The notes under the pieces were generated by a model. The model saw only the letters and a list, made by a program, of their open reading frames with translations. It had not been told where the DNA came from and did not search any database. A stretch of 64,000 nt of DNA, taken from the NCBI RefSeq assembly GCF_003072625.1, contig NZ_CP027805.1, positions 804,001 to 868,000 of the forward strand, in the 5' to 3' direction. Shown here piece after piece: positions 37,806-48,057 of the stretch. This DNA is from Limosilactobacillus reuteri. Its GTDB lineage: Bacteria > Bacillota > Bacilli > Lactobacillales > Lactobacillaceae. Made by a program: the position numbers and the translations under genes. The stretch's first letter is position 1. The number at the start of each line of letters is the position of its first letter.

Positions 37806-38813
37806 GTGGGAGAACAAAAAACGATTGAACAAACTTTTCAAATTGAAAGTCCAGAAATAGAAGTTGGCTTACTAGGAACTCAGGATAAGTATGTGAGCTT
37901 GATTGAACAGGGAATGGATGTCGAAATTCGACCATTTGGTGAAAACCTTAAAGTAAGTGGACAGGAAGAAGACGTTAAGCTTACGGTCGATGTATTTCGG
38001 GCCCTTATCTCATTGTTAAATCAAGGGATCCGCATCCACAGTACAGATATTGTTAGTGCGATGAAGATGGCACATCGAGGGACCTTGGAATATTTTGCTG
38101 ACTTATATAGCGAAACGATTATTAAGGATCGTCGTGGTAGAGCTATCCGAGTAAAAAATTTTGGTCAACGGCAGTATGTTAACGCAATGAAACATAATGA
38201 TATTACGTTTGGGATTGGACCTGCCGGAACAGGAAAAACTTACCTAGCAGTAGCGATGGCAGTGGCGTCTTTAAAGCGTGGCGAAGTGGAACAAATTATT
38301 TTGACGCGGCCGGCAGTTGAAGCGGGTGAAAGTTTAGGGTTCTTACCAGGTGACCTTCGTGAAAAAGTAGATCCTTATTTACGACCAATTTATGATGCAT
38401 TAAATGATATTTTTGGTGCTGATCATACTCAACGGCTAATTGATCGAGGAATTATCGAAATTGCGCCACTTGCTTATATGCGAGGGCGAACTCTTGATGG
38501 AGCATTTGTAATTTTAGATGAAGCTCAAAATACAACTAATGCTCAGATGAAGATGTTCCTTACCCGTTTGGGATTTGGATCAAAAATGGTGATTAATGGG
38601 GATGTTTCCCAAATTGATCTTCCTCATGGGACTCGCAGTGGTCTTGTCAACGCGCAACGAATTTTGAATAATATTAAATCAATTAAGTTTGTTAAATTTA
38701 GTGCGGAAGATGTTGTTCGTCACCCGGTTGTAGCACGGATTATTACTGCTTATGAAGACCAAACATCAAAGCGATTAGCAGAAAAAGATAAAGAGAAAAA
38801 AGAGGAAAAATGA
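37806..38813 (+). CDS. phoH: PhoH-family ATPase
   Basis: Predicted P-loop ATPase of RNA metabolism. Walker A GPAGTGKTYLA is near residue 138 and Walker B FVILDEAQN near 236. It is 335 aa, normal. The start is GTG at 37806, with AAGGAG nine bases upstream. TATAAT at about 37757 may be the -10 of the phoH-ybeY-dgkA-era-recO operon. The last codons overlap the ybeY start. Confidence 0.94.
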   Translation: MGEQKTIEQTFQIESPEIEVGLLGTQDKYVSLIEQGMDVEIRPFGENLKVSGQEEDVKLTVDVFRALISLLNQGIRIHSTDIVSAMKMAHRGTLEYFADLYSETIIKDRRGRAIRVKNFGQRQYVNAMKHNDITFGIGPAGTGKTYLAVAMAVASLKRGEVEQIILTRPAVEAGESLGFLPGDLREKVDPYLRPIYDALNDIFGADHTQRLIDRGIIEIAPLAYMRGRTLDGAFVILDEAQNTTNAQMKMFLTRLGFGSKMVINGDVSQIDLPHGTRSGLVNAQRILNNIKSIKFVKFSAEDVVRHPVVARIITAYEDQTSKRLAEKDKEKKEEK

Positions 38814-39292
38814 TGGACCTGGAAATTTTCGATCAAACAACAGTACAGCTTCCCAATGAGCAAGTGAAGATGGTAAGGGACTTATTACAGTATGCTGCTA
38901 AAAAACTTTCCTTATCAGATAATACTGAAATGTCTTTAACATTTGTAAATAATCCGGAGATAAAAAAATTAAATGCCCAGTATCGGAATGTTGACCGAGC
39001 AACTGATGTTTTAAGTTTTGCTGCAGAAGAAGCAGGAGAAGAAACACCAATTATTATGGATCCCGAACTGGCTACCGAAATTACTGATAACCTGGGTGAT
39101 CTTTTTATTTCTATCGATAAAGTAGCTGAGCAAGCAAAGTTCTTGGGTCATTCAGTTGATCGAGAGTTAGGATTTTTAGCTGTTCATGGCTTTCTTCACT
39201 TAAACGGGTACGATCATGAAGAGCCGGCAGATGAAGAAAAAATGTTTAAATTACAACGGGAGATACTAGACGGCTATGGACTCACGCGATAA
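38810..39292 (+). CDS. ybeY: Endoribonuclease YbeY (rRNA maturation)
   Basis: Zinc-dependent RNase for 16S rRNA 3' maturation and ribosome quality control. The zinc motif HGFLHLNGYDHEE is near residue 126, and the RNVDRATDVLSF block is near 62. It is 160 aa, normal. The first ATG overlaps the phoH stop (ATGA) and a second follows directly; either is possible. The stop region overlaps dgkA by 17 bases, so it is tightly coupled. Confidence 0.96.
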   Translation: MMDLEIFDQTTVQLPNEQVKMVRDLLQYAAKKLSLSDNTEMSLTFVNNPEIKKLNAQYRNVDRATDVLSFAAEEAGEETPIIMDPELATEITDNLGDLFISIDKVAEQAKFLGHSVDRELGFLAVHGFLHLNGYDHEEPADEEKMFKLQREILDGYGLTR

Positions 39293-39671
39293 ACATCAAA
39301 CTGAGAAAAATCATCACTTAATTCAAGCAATGTGTCATGCAATTGATGGCATTATCCAGGTATTACGTGAAGAACGTAATATGCGGTACCATCTTTTAGC
39401 TGCCTGCTTAGCCATTATTATGTCGGCTGTATTGCATATTTCAGCAATGGAATGGTTATGGATTTTATTAGCAATCTTTGTTGTTTTTACATCTGAATTT
39501 CTTAACACAGTTACCGAAGCTGTTACAGATTTGATTGTTGACCACCATTATGAATTAAATGTAAAAAAAGCTAAAGATGTTGCGGCTGGTGGTGTACTGA
39601 TTTCAGCGATATTTTCGGTCTTGGTGGGTCTAATTATTTTTATTCCCCGTATATTATCAATTGTTAGATAG
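39276..39671 (+). CDS. dgkA: Diacylglycerol/undecaprenol kinase family protein
   Basis: Integral membrane lipid kinase; Gram-positive members phosphorylate undecaprenol and so feed the cell-wall carrier pool. It has three membrane helices in 131 aa, with the family motifs [12 protein letters not shown] near residue 31 and [12 protein letters not shown] near 71. The start overlaps the end of ybeY. The order phoH-ybeY-dgkA-era-recO is typical for Firmicutes. Confidence 0.93.
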   Translation: MDSRDKHQTEKNHHLIQAMCHAIDGIIQVLREERNMRYHLLAACLAIIMSAVLHISAMEWLWILLAIFVVFTSEFLNTVTEAVTDLIVDHHYELNVKKAKDVAAGGVLISAIFSVLVGLIIFIPRILSIVR

Positions 39672-39682
39672 GAAGTTTTAGT

Positions 39683-40588
39683 ATGGATAATCCAAATTAT
39701 AAGTCTGGCTTTGTGGCAATTATTGGGCGCCCAAATGTTGGAAAATCAACTTTATTGAATTATGTTGTCGGTCAAAAGGTAGCAATTATGAGTAATGTTG
39801 CCCAGACAACGCGTAATAAGATTCAAGGAATTTATACAAGCCCAGAAGCACAGATTATTTTTATTGATACGCCAGGAATTCATAAACCATCTACTAAGTT
39901 AGGTGATTTTATGGAAAAATCAGCAATGTCAGCATTAGATGAAGTGGATGCTGTCTTATTTGTTGTGAGTGCAACTGAGAAGCGCGGCCCTGGTGATGAC
40001 TTTATTATTGAACGCTTAAAGAAAGTTAAGCAGCCAATCTTTTTAGTTGTTAATAAGATCGATCAAATTAATCCTAATGATCTGCCTAAAATTGTTGACC
40101 AATATAAAGATACCCTTCCATTTAAGGATATTGTGCCAATTTCAGCTTTGCAGGGAAATAATGTGAACAACTTAATCAATGATCTTATTAAGATTCTTCC
40201 CAATGGCCCACAATACTACCCTGCCGATCAAGTGAGTGACCACCCTGAACGCTTTGTGATTGCAGAAATGATCCGTGAAAAGGTCTTTTTGCTAACGAGA
40301 CAAGAAGTGCCACATTCAGTAGCTGTTGATGTGACATCGATAAAGCGTGAGGATGAAAATCATATTCATATCTCGGCTAATATTATTGTTGAACGTCCGG
40401 GCCAAAAAGGAATTATTATTGGTAAGGGCGGAAAAATGCTGAAAAAGATTGGGACAATGGCACGACAAGATATTGAAAGATTACTTGGTGACAAAGTCTT
40501 TCTTCAACTATGGGTAAAGGTTGTTCCAGATTGGCGTGATAAGTCTGCAATGCTAAAAGACTATGGTTATCGGAATAAAGACTATTAA
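39683..40588 (+). CDS. era: GTPase Era
   Basis: Essential GTPase for 30S assembly that binds the 3' end of 16S rRNA. G1 GRPNVGKST is near residue 15, G3 DTPGIHKP near 61 and G4 NKID near 125. The C-terminal KH domain carries [18 protein letters not shown] near 240. It is 301 aa, normal. AGGAAG precedes the ATG; recO follows after 15 bases. Confidence 0.97.
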   Translation: MDNPNYKSGFVAIIGRPNVGKSTLLNYVVGQKVAIMSNVAQTTRNKIQGIYTSPEAQIIFIDTPGIHKPSTKLGDFMEKSAMSALDEVDAVLFVVSATEKRGPGDDFIIERLKKVKQPIFLVVNKIDQINPNDLPKIVDQYKDTLPFKDIVPISALQGNNVNNLINDLIKILPNGPQYYPADQVSDHPERFVIAEMIREKVFLLTRQEVPHSVAVDVTSIKREDENHIHISANIIVERPGQKGIIIGKGGKMLKKIGTMARQDIERLLGDKVFLQLWVKVVPDWRDKSAMLKDYGYRNKDY

Positions 40589-40603
40589 AAGGATGATGGT
40601 TAC

Positions 40604-41389
40604 ATGGCGCGCGTAACCACACAATTTACTGGGATCATTATGTACCGACAGGATTATCGTGAACGTGATCTATTAATAAAAATGCTCACTGATAAGATTG
40701 GGCCAGCAATGTTTTTTGTGAAAAATGCTAAGAAACGTGGATTTCGAATGACTGCTGATATCCTCCCATTCACCCATGGTACATACATTGGCTCCCTTGA
40801 TGAAAATGGCTTAAGCTTTATTAATACCGCTAGCGATACTAGCCAATACAAGAATATTGCAAGTGATATTAGCAAAAATGCATACGTTACGTATATTTTG
40901 GCATTGGTTGACAGTGCGTTTAATGATGGCCGAAGTATTGGTGGGTGGTTTAATCAAGTTGCTGCAGCGTTAGACTTAATCGAAAAAGGATTAGATGAGC
41001 AAATAATTACAAATGTTATTGAAACGCAGCTGTTAGTTGCTTTTGGGGTAGCACCAATTTGGGATCGGTGTGTTGTTTGTGGTCGCAATGATCTGGCTTT
41101 AGACTTCTCTGAACAATATGGGGGGATGCTTTGCCAAAATCATTGGTCACTTGATGAGCGCCGTCTTCATCTTGACCGCAAAACTATTTATTACCTTCAA
41201 CAATTTGCCACAATTAACTTGCAAAAATTGAATTCTATTCGAATTAATCCAGTTACTAAACTACGCCTTCAAAAAGTCTTAGATACTCTTTATGATAACG
41301 AGGTCGGGCTAAACTTGAAAGCAAAGCGGTTCATTAGACAAATGAATAAGTGGGAACAAAATATCGGAAAGTTATCAATGAACGATTGA
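40604..41389 (+). CDS. recO: DNA repair protein RecO
   Basis: Loads RecA on SSB-coated single strands (RecFOR pathway). The N-terminal OB fold (residues 1-80) begins with TTQFTGIIMYRQDYRERD. The helical C-terminal domain has a CVVCG pair near 153 and a further Cys near 173, part of the usual zinc site. It is 261 aa, normal. Its stop codon overlaps the -35 box of the glyQS leader promoter, which shows that the operon ends here. Confidence 0.94.
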   Translation: MARVTTQFTGIIMYRQDYRERDLLIKMLTDKIGPAMFFVKNAKKRGFRMTADILPFTHGTYIGSLDENGLSFINTASDTSQYKNIASDISKNAYVTYILALVDSAFNDGRSIGGWFNQVAAALDLIEKGLDEQIITNVIETQLLVAFGVAPIWDRCVVCGRNDLALDFSEQYGGMLCQNHWSLDERRLHLDRKTIYYLQQFATINLQKLNSIRINPVTKLRLQKVLDTLYDNEVGLNLKAKRFIRQMNKWEQNIGKLSMND

Positions 41390-41414
41390 CATTTGTAAAA
41401 TATTTTTCTATTAT
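41386..41414 (+). promoter_or_regulatory. Promoter of the glyQS T-box leader
   Basis: TTGACA (41386-41391), 17-base spacer, TATTAT (41409-41414). The -35 box contains the recO stop codon. Confidence 0.85.
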
Positions 41415-41429
41415 AAGAGCGTGTTTAAT

Positions 41430-41630
41430 TGAATATTGGCAATGACAGAGATTATGGATAAACCAAATCAGCGAGCAGGGGGTAGTGCAAGCCTTGTAAT
41501 TTATTTATCCTTGGCACTCTAACAGCCGCTTAAACTAAGCTGTTTTACAGAGATGTAAAAAAGTAGGGTGGAACCGCGATTAACTTCGTCCCTACAGTAT
41601 CGATTACTTGATACTGTAGGGACTTTTTCA
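41430..41630 (+). promoter_or_regulatory. T-box leader of glyQS
   Basis: The canonical T-box AGGGTGGAACCGCG is at 41565-41578. The terminator GTCCCTACAGTATC/GATACTGTAGGGAC with T run is at 41588-41628. The likely specifier is GGC (Gly) at 41513-41515 in TCCTTGGCACTC. Uncharged tRNA(Gly) would stabilise the antiterminator and raise glyQS expression. Confidence 0.93.
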
Positions 41631-41649
41631 TTGAAAGGAGAAGTAAAGT

Positions 41650-42636
41650 ATGACGAAAAAACTAACCGTGCAAGATATTATATTTACATTAGAACAATAT
41701 TGGGCAGATCAAGGTTGTATGTTAATGCAGGCTTATGATAACGAAAAAGGTGCAGGGACAATGAGTCCTTACACTTTCTTGCGGGCAATTGGTCCTGAAC
41801 CATGGAATGTGGCTTATGTCGAACCCTCACGGCGGCCTGCTGATGGTCGTTATGGTGAAAACCCAAACCGGCTTTACCAACACCACCAATTCCAGGTATT
41901 AATGAAACCTTCTCCTGATAATATCCAAGAATTATATTTAGGTAGTTTGAAAAAGTTAGGAATAGATCCTTTAGAACATGATATCCGGTTTGTTGAAGAT
42001 AACTGGGAAAACCCTTCAATGGGCTGTGCCGGTGTTGGTTGGGAAGTTTGGCTTGACGGAATGGAAGTTACTCAATTTACCTATTTCCAAGTCGTTGGGG
42101 AATTACCTATGAGTCCTGTAGCCGCCGAAGTTACTTATGGACTTGAACGGTTAGCTGAATATATTCAAAACGTTGACTCAGTTTATGACTTAGAGTGGGC
42201 AGATGGTGTTCTGTATGGTGATATCTTCCAAGAACCTGAATATGAACATTCTAAGTATGCGTTTGAAGAAAGTAACCAAGATATGCTTCTTCAAGACTTT
42301 AATGATTACGAAAAAGAAGCTAAACGCTTAATTAAGCTTGGATTAGTTCACCCCGCTTATGATTATGTTTTAAAGTGTAGTCATACCTTTAACTTGTTAG
42401 ATGCGCGTGGTGCTGTCTCAGTTACTGAGCGTGCTGGGTACCTTCACCGTATTCGAATTATGGCAAAATCAATTGCCAAGGCCTTTGTTGAAGAGCGACG
42501 TAAACGTGGCTTCCCATTGATTCATGATGAAGCAGTTCGCCAAAAGACAGTTGAAGAATATACAAAAAAAGCGGAAAAGGCAAAGGAACAGGCTGCAAAG
42601 CAAGCGGCTAAGAAAGCACAAAAGGGGGAAAAGTAA
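41650..42636 (+). CDS. glyQ: Glycine-tRNA ligase alpha subunit
   Basis: Catalytic subunit of the bacterial alpha2-beta2 enzyme. It starts [18 protein letters not shown] and has the typical [19 protein letters not shown] near residue 35 and [16 protein letters not shown] near 121. It is 328 aa; the Lys/Ala-rich C-terminus (residues 300-328) is longer than in some homologues. AAAGGAG precedes the ATG. glyS follows immediately. Confidence 0.97.
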   Translation: MTKKLTVQDIIFTLEQYWADQGCMLMQAYDNEKGAGTMSPYTFLRAIGPEPWNVAYVEPSRRPADGRYGENPNRLYQHHQFQVLMKPSPDNIQELYLGSLKKLGIDPLEHDIRFVEDNWENPSMGCAGVGWEVWLDGMEVTQFTYFQVVGELPMSPVAAEVTYGLERLAEYIQNVDSVYDLEWADGVLYGDIFQEPEYEHSKYAFEESNQDMLLQDFNDYEKEAKRLIKLGLVHPAYDYVLKCSHTFNLLDARGAVSVTERAGYLHRIRIMAKSIAKAFVEERRKRGFPLIHDEAVRQKTVEEYTKKAEKAKEQAAKQAAKKAQKGEK

Positions 42637-42637
42637 G

Positions 42638-44713
42638 ATGGCAAATACATACTTATTAGAAGTCGGTGTTGAAGAAATGCCTGCTCACGTTGTAACACCA
42701 AGTATTAAGCAGTTACACGCACGAGTAGAAGAGTACCTTAAAGAACAACGGATCACTTTTGATGATATTCAAGAATTCGCTACTCCACGACGGATGGCAT
42801 TGTTAATCCATGGCTTAAGTGATAAGCAACCTGATATTGATGAATCAGTTAAGGGTCCTGCGAAGAAGATTGCGCAAGATGCCGATGGTAATTGGACAAA
42901 GGCTGCGATTGGCTTTACCCGGGGTCAGGGTGCCTCTGTGGAAGATATTGAATTCAAGGAAGTAAAGGGCGTTGAATATGTCTTTGTTGAAAAGCATATT
43001 GCCGGAAAGACTGTTGCTGAAGTTCTTCAAGGATTGCCAGCAGTTATTACTTCGATGACATTCCCAACCTTGATGAAATGGGGCTACAATAACTTACAAT
43101 TTATTCGTCCGATTCGGTGGCTAGTTTCATTATTAAATGATGAAGTCGTTCCATTTAATATTTTGGACGTTGAAACTGGTCGAGAAACACAAGGTCATCG
43201 GTTCTTAGGCCATCCAGTTGAAATTGCTAAGGCTGATGATTATGAAGAAAGCTTAAATAATGATTTCGTTATTGCTGATCAAACAAAGCGAAAGAATTTA
43301 ATTAAGGATCAAATTACTACGATTATTAATAAGAACAACTGGCAAGTTGATTGGGATGAGGACTTACTAGAGGAAGTTAATAACTTAGTTGAATGGCCAA
43401 CTGCCTTTGCTGGATCTTTTGATGAGAAGTACTTAGCATTACCTGATCCAGTCTTAATTACCTCCATGAAGGATAATCAGCGTTTCTTCTGTGTACGGGA
43501 TAAAGATGGTAACCTCTTATCGCACTTTATTTCCGTTCGTAACGGTAATACAGACTACCTTGACAATGTCATTAAAGGAAATGAACGGGTTCTTGTTCCT
43601 CGTCTTGAAGATGCTCAATTCTTCTATCAAGAAGACCAGAAGTTGACAATTGGTGAGTATGTGGAACGACTTAAGAAAGTTAGCTTCCATGATAAGATTA
43701 GTTCAATGTATGATAAAATGCAGCGGGTCGCAGTGATTGCAAATGTTCTTGGTAAGCAACTAAACCTTTCAGCTGAAGAACTGGCAGACCTTGATCGAGC
43801 AGCACATATTTATAAATTTGACCTTACTACGCAAATGGTCGGTGAATTCGCTGAATTACAAGGAATCATGGGCGAAATCTATGCTAAGTTATTCGGTGAA
43901 AAAGATGATGTTGCCACAGCCATCCGCGAACACTACATGCCAATCTCGGCAGAAGGAGAATTACCACAAACTAAGATTGGCGCGATCTTAGCAATTGCCG
44001 ATAAACTTGACAGTATCATGAGCTTCTTTGCGGTTGATATGATTCCAAGCGGTTCGAATGACCCTTATGCTTTACGTCGGCAGGCATTTGGAATTGTCCG
44101 GATCATCGCCGATCGTGGTTGGAACCTTCCATTGTTAAATATTCAATCAGAAATTATCACAGCCTTTGAAAACGCTGAAGTCAATGTTTCTTTTGATTTG
44201 AATAAGAATAGTGATGAAGTCCGTTCATTCTTCTTAGATCGGATTAAGCAGTTATTCCATGGTCAAAAGGTTCGTCACGATATTATTGATGCAGCTACCG
44301 ATACTCGTCAAAATGATATTGCCAATGTTCTTGCAGCCATTCAAACTATTGATGAGCATAAGGACGATGCTAACTTTAAGGAAGATATCGAAGCCCTTAC
44401 CCGGGTATTACGGATTGCAAAGAAGGATAATCGTCCAGTTAGTGAGCTTTCGGTAGATCCTAATTTATTTGAAAATCCATCTGAGGCTAAGATGCATACT
44501 GCTGTTTCGGAATTGATTAAAGAAGATCAACAAACAGTAAGTGAACACTTTGCAGCCTTACGGACTTTAACACCAATAATTAGTGAATACTTTGATGAAA
44601 ATATGATTATGGATAAGAATGAAGATATTCGTAATAATCGTTTGGCTCAATTAAGTATTTTGGCTAATCAAGCATCATTAATTGGTAACTTGGATAACTT
44701 GATTGTAAAATAA
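42638..44713 (+). CDS. glyS: Glycine-tRNA ligase beta subunit
   Basis: tRNA-binding subunit of glycyl-tRNA synthetase. Begins MANTYLLEVGVEEMPAHVV; typical are FATPRRMALLI near residue 46, FPTLMKWGY near 143 and the HD-like region near 390-470; a C-terminal DALR-type anticodon domain closes it. It is 691 aa, normal. I chose the ATG at 42638, directly behind AAGGGGGAAAAG; longer frames reaching into glyQ encode only a Lys/Arg-rich artefact. Confidence 0.97.
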   Translation: MANTYLLEVGVEEMPAHVVTPSIKQLHARVEEYLKEQRITFDDIQEFATPRRMALLIHGLSDKQPDIDESVKGPAKKIAQDADGNWTKAAIGFTRGQGASVEDIEFKEVKGVEYVFVEKHIAGKTVAEVLQGLPAVITSMTFPTLMKWGYNNLQFIRPIRWLVSLLNDEVVPFNILDVETGRETQGHRFLGHPVEIAKADDYEESLNNDFVIADQTKRKNLIKDQITTIINKNNWQVDWDEDLLEEVNNLVEWPTAFAGSFDEKYLALPDPVLITSMKDNQRFFCVRDKDGNLLSHFISVRNGNTDYLDNVIKGNERVLVPRLEDAQFFYQEDQKLTIGEYVERLKKVSFHDKISSMYDKMQRVAVIANVLGKQLNLSAEELADLDRAAHIYKFDLTTQMVGEFAELQGIMGEIYAKLFGEKDDVATAIREHYMPISAEGELPQTKIGAILAIADKLDSIMSFFAVDMIPSGSNDPYALRRQAFGIVRIIADRGWNLPLLNIQSEIITAFENAEVNVSFDLNKNSDEVRSFFLDRIKQLFHGQKVRHDIIDAATDTRQNDIANVLAAIQTIDEHKDDANFKEDIEALTRVLRIAKKDNRPVSELSVDPNLFENPSEAKMHTAVSELIKEDQQTVSEHFAALRTLTPIISEYFDENMIMDKNEDIRNNRLAQLSILANQASLIGNLDNLIVK

Positions 44714-44723
44714 GACGTTTTAA

Positions 44724-44751
44724 TTGTATTGCTGCTAACTTGTGGTATTAT
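44724..44751 (+). promoter_or_regulatory. Promoter of dnaG-rpoD
   Basis: TTGTAT (44724-44729), 16-base spacer, TATTAT (44746-44751). A hairpin AGGTCGCA/TGCGACCT (44781-44807) with a weak T run lies in the leader between this promoter and dnaG. Confidence 0.6.
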
Positions 44752-44780
44752 AAATACTAGTTAAATGCAAAAATAGGTGG

Positions 44781-44817
44781 AGGTCGCATTCCGTTAGGTT
44801 GCGACCTTTCATTTCGT
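44781..44817 (+). terminator. Leader hairpin before dnaG
   Basis: AGGTCGCA pairs with TGCGACCT around a ten-base loop, followed by TTTCATTTCG. It may terminate glyS transcripts or attenuate dnaG-rpoD; the T run is weak. Confidence 0.5.
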
Positions 44818-44847
44818 TGCTGTTCGCTTACTAAGTGAGGTGGATCA

Positions 44848-46713
44848 ATGGCAAAGATACCGCGTAATGTAATTGATGAAATACGAAATTCAGTTGATGT
44901 TGGTGATGTAATTGGGCGCTATGTCCAATTGCATCAAGCTGGAAAAAATCTAATTGGGTTATGTCCCTTTCATGATGAAAAAACACCATCTTTTTCGGTG
45001 AATGAGGAAAAACAATTTTTCTATTGTTTTGGATGTCACCGGAGCGGGAACGTATTTCAATTTTTAATGGAATTAAAGCATATCGATTTTATCGATGCGG
45101 TTAAGGAGATCGCTAATGATAGCAATATCAAAATTCCAGAACAATATGTTAGCGTTCCGGCTAAACCATTAAATAACGAGAATCGACAGCTGTTTGATCT
45201 TCATGATAAAGCAGCTAAACTTTATCACCATATATTGGTAAATACACCGGCTGGGCAAGTTGCACTTAATTATTTAAAAAAACGGGGAATGAGTGAAGAA
45301 CTGATTGAACAATTTGGCTTAGGCTATGCTCCTGATCAGCGAATCTTGAAGCCGTTCTTCCAGCAGCAAAAAGTTGATTACCAATTGCTAAGAAAAAGTG
45401 GGCTTTTTAGTGAAGACCAACAGGGAGAGCTGCGAGATCGGTTCATTGAACGGATAATGTATCCGATAAAAAATGGTCAAGGGCAGGTAATTGCTTTTTC
45501 TGGTCGATTAATCGATACTAGTAAAACAAATTTACCTAAATATTTAAATAGTCCTGAGACACCGATTTTCAACAAACGACGGACATTATTTAATTTTGAC
45601 GTTGCACGAAAAGCAGCTCGTAAAGAGGGTCGATTATACTTATTTGAAGGATTTATGGATGTGATCTCTGCTTTTGCCGCAGGAATCGAAAATGGAATTG
45701 CTTCAATGGGAACCAGTTTTACTGAAGAGCAAGTAGCAATTATTGGTCGTGCTACAAAGCAATTAGATATTTGCTATGATGGAGATCAACCGGGACAAAA
45801 TGCAATTGATCGTGCAATTAGCCTCGTTAATGATCATCGACCTAATCAGTTGCAGGTAAAGGTTGTCCAATTACCAGCTGGAATTGATCCAGATGAATAT
45901 GTTCAAAAGTATGGTCCACAGCAATTTAACGCCTATCTTACTAATAAGGAAGAAACAACAACGGAATTTTACCTGCGCTTTTTAAGAAATGGGAAGAATT
46001 TAGATAATCAGAATGAACTGATGCAATATCTTAACCAAGCACTGAAGGTAATTGCTCAAGTTCAAGCTCCCTTAGAAGAAGATATGTACTTGCAACGGTT
46101 AGCAAGTGAGTTCAATTTAGATCGGCAAACCTTAAAGACGCAGTTAGATCAATTGCGAGAGCAACTAGGAATTCATCATCAACCATGGATTAAGCAACAG
46201 CCTTCACTAGTGCGTCATCAACAGTTTCAACAAACTAGTGAAGAAGAACATCGAAAAGTTAAACTTAGTAGGACTGAATTAGCGGAACAGATCTTACTAA
46301 GGTATATGCTATATGATCGTGAAGTGTGGATGCATGTAACATCAGACCACAATTTTCATTTTGCACATGAAAAATATCAAACCTTGTATTTATTAGCAGC
46401 AAGTTATTTTTCTGAAAACGGATTGTATTCAACTGCTGACTTTCTTGATTATTTAGATGAAAGTAGTTTACAAGGTACTCTTGGACAAATTGAAAATTTA
46501 AATGTTGACCAAGAAGTTGATATGCGGGCAATTGATGATTGTATCCATATGATCGCAGAACAAACACCGTTAGCTGCGCAAATTGCAGATAAGCAAGCCC
46601 AGTTAAAAGAAGCTAATTCATTGCATAATACAGAATTAGCTACGCAATTAACAATTGAACTGGTAAAATTATTAAAGCAGCAGCAACGCTTAAAAACGGA
46701 GGAGACTAATTAA
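44848..46713 (+). CDS. dnaG: DNA primase
   Basis: Synthesises RNA primers at the replication fork. The N-terminal CHC2 zinc finger has [13 protein letters not shown] near residue 40 and [11 protein letters not shown] near 58. The Toprim core has [11 protein letters not shown] near 265. The C-terminal helicase-binding domain extends to 621 aa. GAGGTGG precedes the ATG. It is followed one base later by rpoD: the classical dnaG-rpoD pair. Confidence 0.97.
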   Translation: MAKIPRNVIDEIRNSVDVGDVIGRYVQLHQAGKNLIGLCPFHDEKTPSFSVNEEKQFFYCFGCHRSGNVFQFLMELKHIDFIDAVKEIANDSNIKIPEQYVSVPAKPLNNENRQLFDLHDKAAKLYHHILVNTPAGQVALNYLKKRGMSEELIEQFGLGYAPDQRILKPFFQQQKVDYQLLRKSGLFSEDQQGELRDRFIERIMYPIKNGQGQVIAFSGRLIDTSKTNLPKYLNSPETPIFNKRRTLFNFDVARKAARKEGRLYLFEGFMDVISAFAAGIENGIASMGTSFTEEQVAIIGRATKQLDICYDGDQPGQNAIDRAISLVNDHRPNQLQVKVVQLPAGIDPDEYVQKYGPQQFNAYLTNKEETTTEFYLRFLRNGKNLDNQNELMQYLNQALKVIAQVQAPLEEDMYLQRLASEFNLDRQTLKTQLDQLREQLGIHHQPWIKQQPSLVRHQQFQQTSEEEHRKVKLSRTELAEQILLRYMLYDREVWMHVTSDHNFHFAHEKYQTLYLLAASYFSENGLYSTADFLDYLDESSLQGTLGQIENLNVDQEVDMRAIDDCIHMIAEQTPLAAQIADKQAQLKEANSLHNTELATQLTIELVKLLKQQQRLKTEETN

Positions 46714-46714
46714 T

Positions 46715-47857
46715 ATGGCAAAAAGCAAGAAAAAAGATATTGTTATTTCTAACAGCGCCGATTTTGACCAACAAGAATATGACACCGCAGTTGGTAAGTT
46801 AATTCGTAATTACAAGAAGCAAAAGCAGATTGAATATGATGAATTAACTACTAAAATTGCTAAACCATTTGAATTGAACGCTGATGGAATTGATAATTTG
46901 CTTCAAAACATTGAAGATGCCGGAATTAGTGTTGTCGATGAAAATGGGGATCCAGATCCTCGTGCTTTAAAAGCTACTGAAAAATTATCACAATCTGCCA
47001 TGAAGGATACATCGGCACCAACGGGGGTTAAAATTAATGATCCTGTGCGGATGTATTTGAAAGAAATTGGTCGTGTAAATCTTTTGACGGCTGATGAAGA
47101 AGTTCAGCTTGCTTTACGGATTGAAAAAGGTGATGAAGTAGCTAAACAAGAACTAGCTGAGGCAAACTTGCGGTTAGTTGTTTCAATTGCAAAGCGTTAT
47201 GTTGGCCGTGGAATGCAGTTTCTTGATTTAATCCAGGAAGGTAACATGGGACTTATGAAAGCCGTTGAAAAATTCGATTACCAGCGAGGATTTAAGTTCT
47301 CTACTTATGCTACCTGGTGGATTCGTCAGGCTATTACGCGGGCAATTGCTGATCAAGCCCGGACAATTCGGATTCCGGTTCATATGGTTGAAACTATTAA
47401 CAAATTAATCCGGATTCAACGGCAATTACTTCAAGATTTAGGTCGTGAACCGTTACCAGAAGAAATTGGTGCAGAAATGGATATGCCAACTGAGAAAGTG
47501 CGGAATATTCTTAAAATTGCTCAAGAACCAGTTTCACTTGAAACGCCTATTGGTGAAGAGGATGATTCTCATTTAGGGGACTTTATTGAAGACCAGGATG
47601 CAACGAGTCCAGCTGACCATGCTGCTTATGAAATGATGAAAAAGCAGCTTGAAAATGTTCTGGATACATTAACCGATCGTGAAGAGAACGTCCTTCGGCT
47701 TCGGTTTGGCTTAGATGATGGTCGAACACGGACCCTTGAAGAAGTCGGAAAAGTCTTTGGGGTAACGCGGGAACGGATTCGTCAGATTGAAGCTAAGGCG
47801 CTCCGAAAATTACGCCACCCATCACGTTCTAAGCAATTAAAAGATTTCTTAGAATAA
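46715..47857 (+). CDS. rpoD: Primary sigma factor RpoD (SigA)
   Basis: Housekeeping sigma factor. Region 1.2 starts near residue 109 ([15 protein letters not shown]). Regions 2.1-2.4 include [32 protein letters not shown] and [14 protein letters not shown]; region 3 follows; region 4.2 has [19 protein letters not shown] near 345. It is 380 aa, typical of lactobacilli. GGAGG lies ten bases before the ATG, within the dnaG end. Confidence 0.98.
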   Translation: MAKSKKKDIVISNSADFDQQEYDTAVGKLIRNYKKQKQIEYDELTTKIAKPFELNADGIDNLLQNIEDAGISVVDENGDPDPRALKATEKLSQSAMKDTSAPTGVKINDPVRMYLKEIGRVNLLTADEEVQLALRIEKGDEVAKQELAEANLRLVVSIAKRYVGRGMQFLDLIQEGNMGLMKAVEKFDYQRGFKFSTYATWWIRQAITRAIADQARTIRIPVHMVETINKLIRIQRQLLQDLGREPLPEEIGAEMDMPTEKVRNILKIAQEPVSLETPIGEEDDSHLGDFIEDQDATSPADHAAYEMMKKQLENVLDTLTDREENVLRLRFGLDDGRTRTLEEVGKVFGVTRERIRQIEAKALRKLRHPSRSKQLKDFLE

Positions 47858-47890
47858 AATATATATATACGTAAAAAGATGAATTTACAC

Positions 47891-47938
47891 AAAAAGCAAC
47901 TTGAGTTAATTAATTATCTTAAGCTGCTTTTTAATTTT
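47891..47938 (+). terminator. Terminator after rpoD
   Basis: AAAAAGCAACTT pairs with AAGCTGCTTTTT (one G-U/mismatch position) around an AT-rich loop, followed by TTAATTTTAT. Confidence 0.75.
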
Positions 47939-48057
47939 ATTTAAAATAAATGAGAGAAATCTTATTTTTATATTGAAAACATTCAATTGTTCGGGTAAAA
48001 TTTTTATAAAGCGTTTTTTAAATCTATTATAAATAAAAATTGAGGAGAGATCGAACA

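Noticed and set aside
42524-42637. N-terminal extension of glyS reaching into glyQ
   Set aside because: The extension is Lys/Arg-rich out-of-frame glyQ sequence; the Shine-Dalgarno GGGGG and the family start MANTYLLEVG mark the real start.
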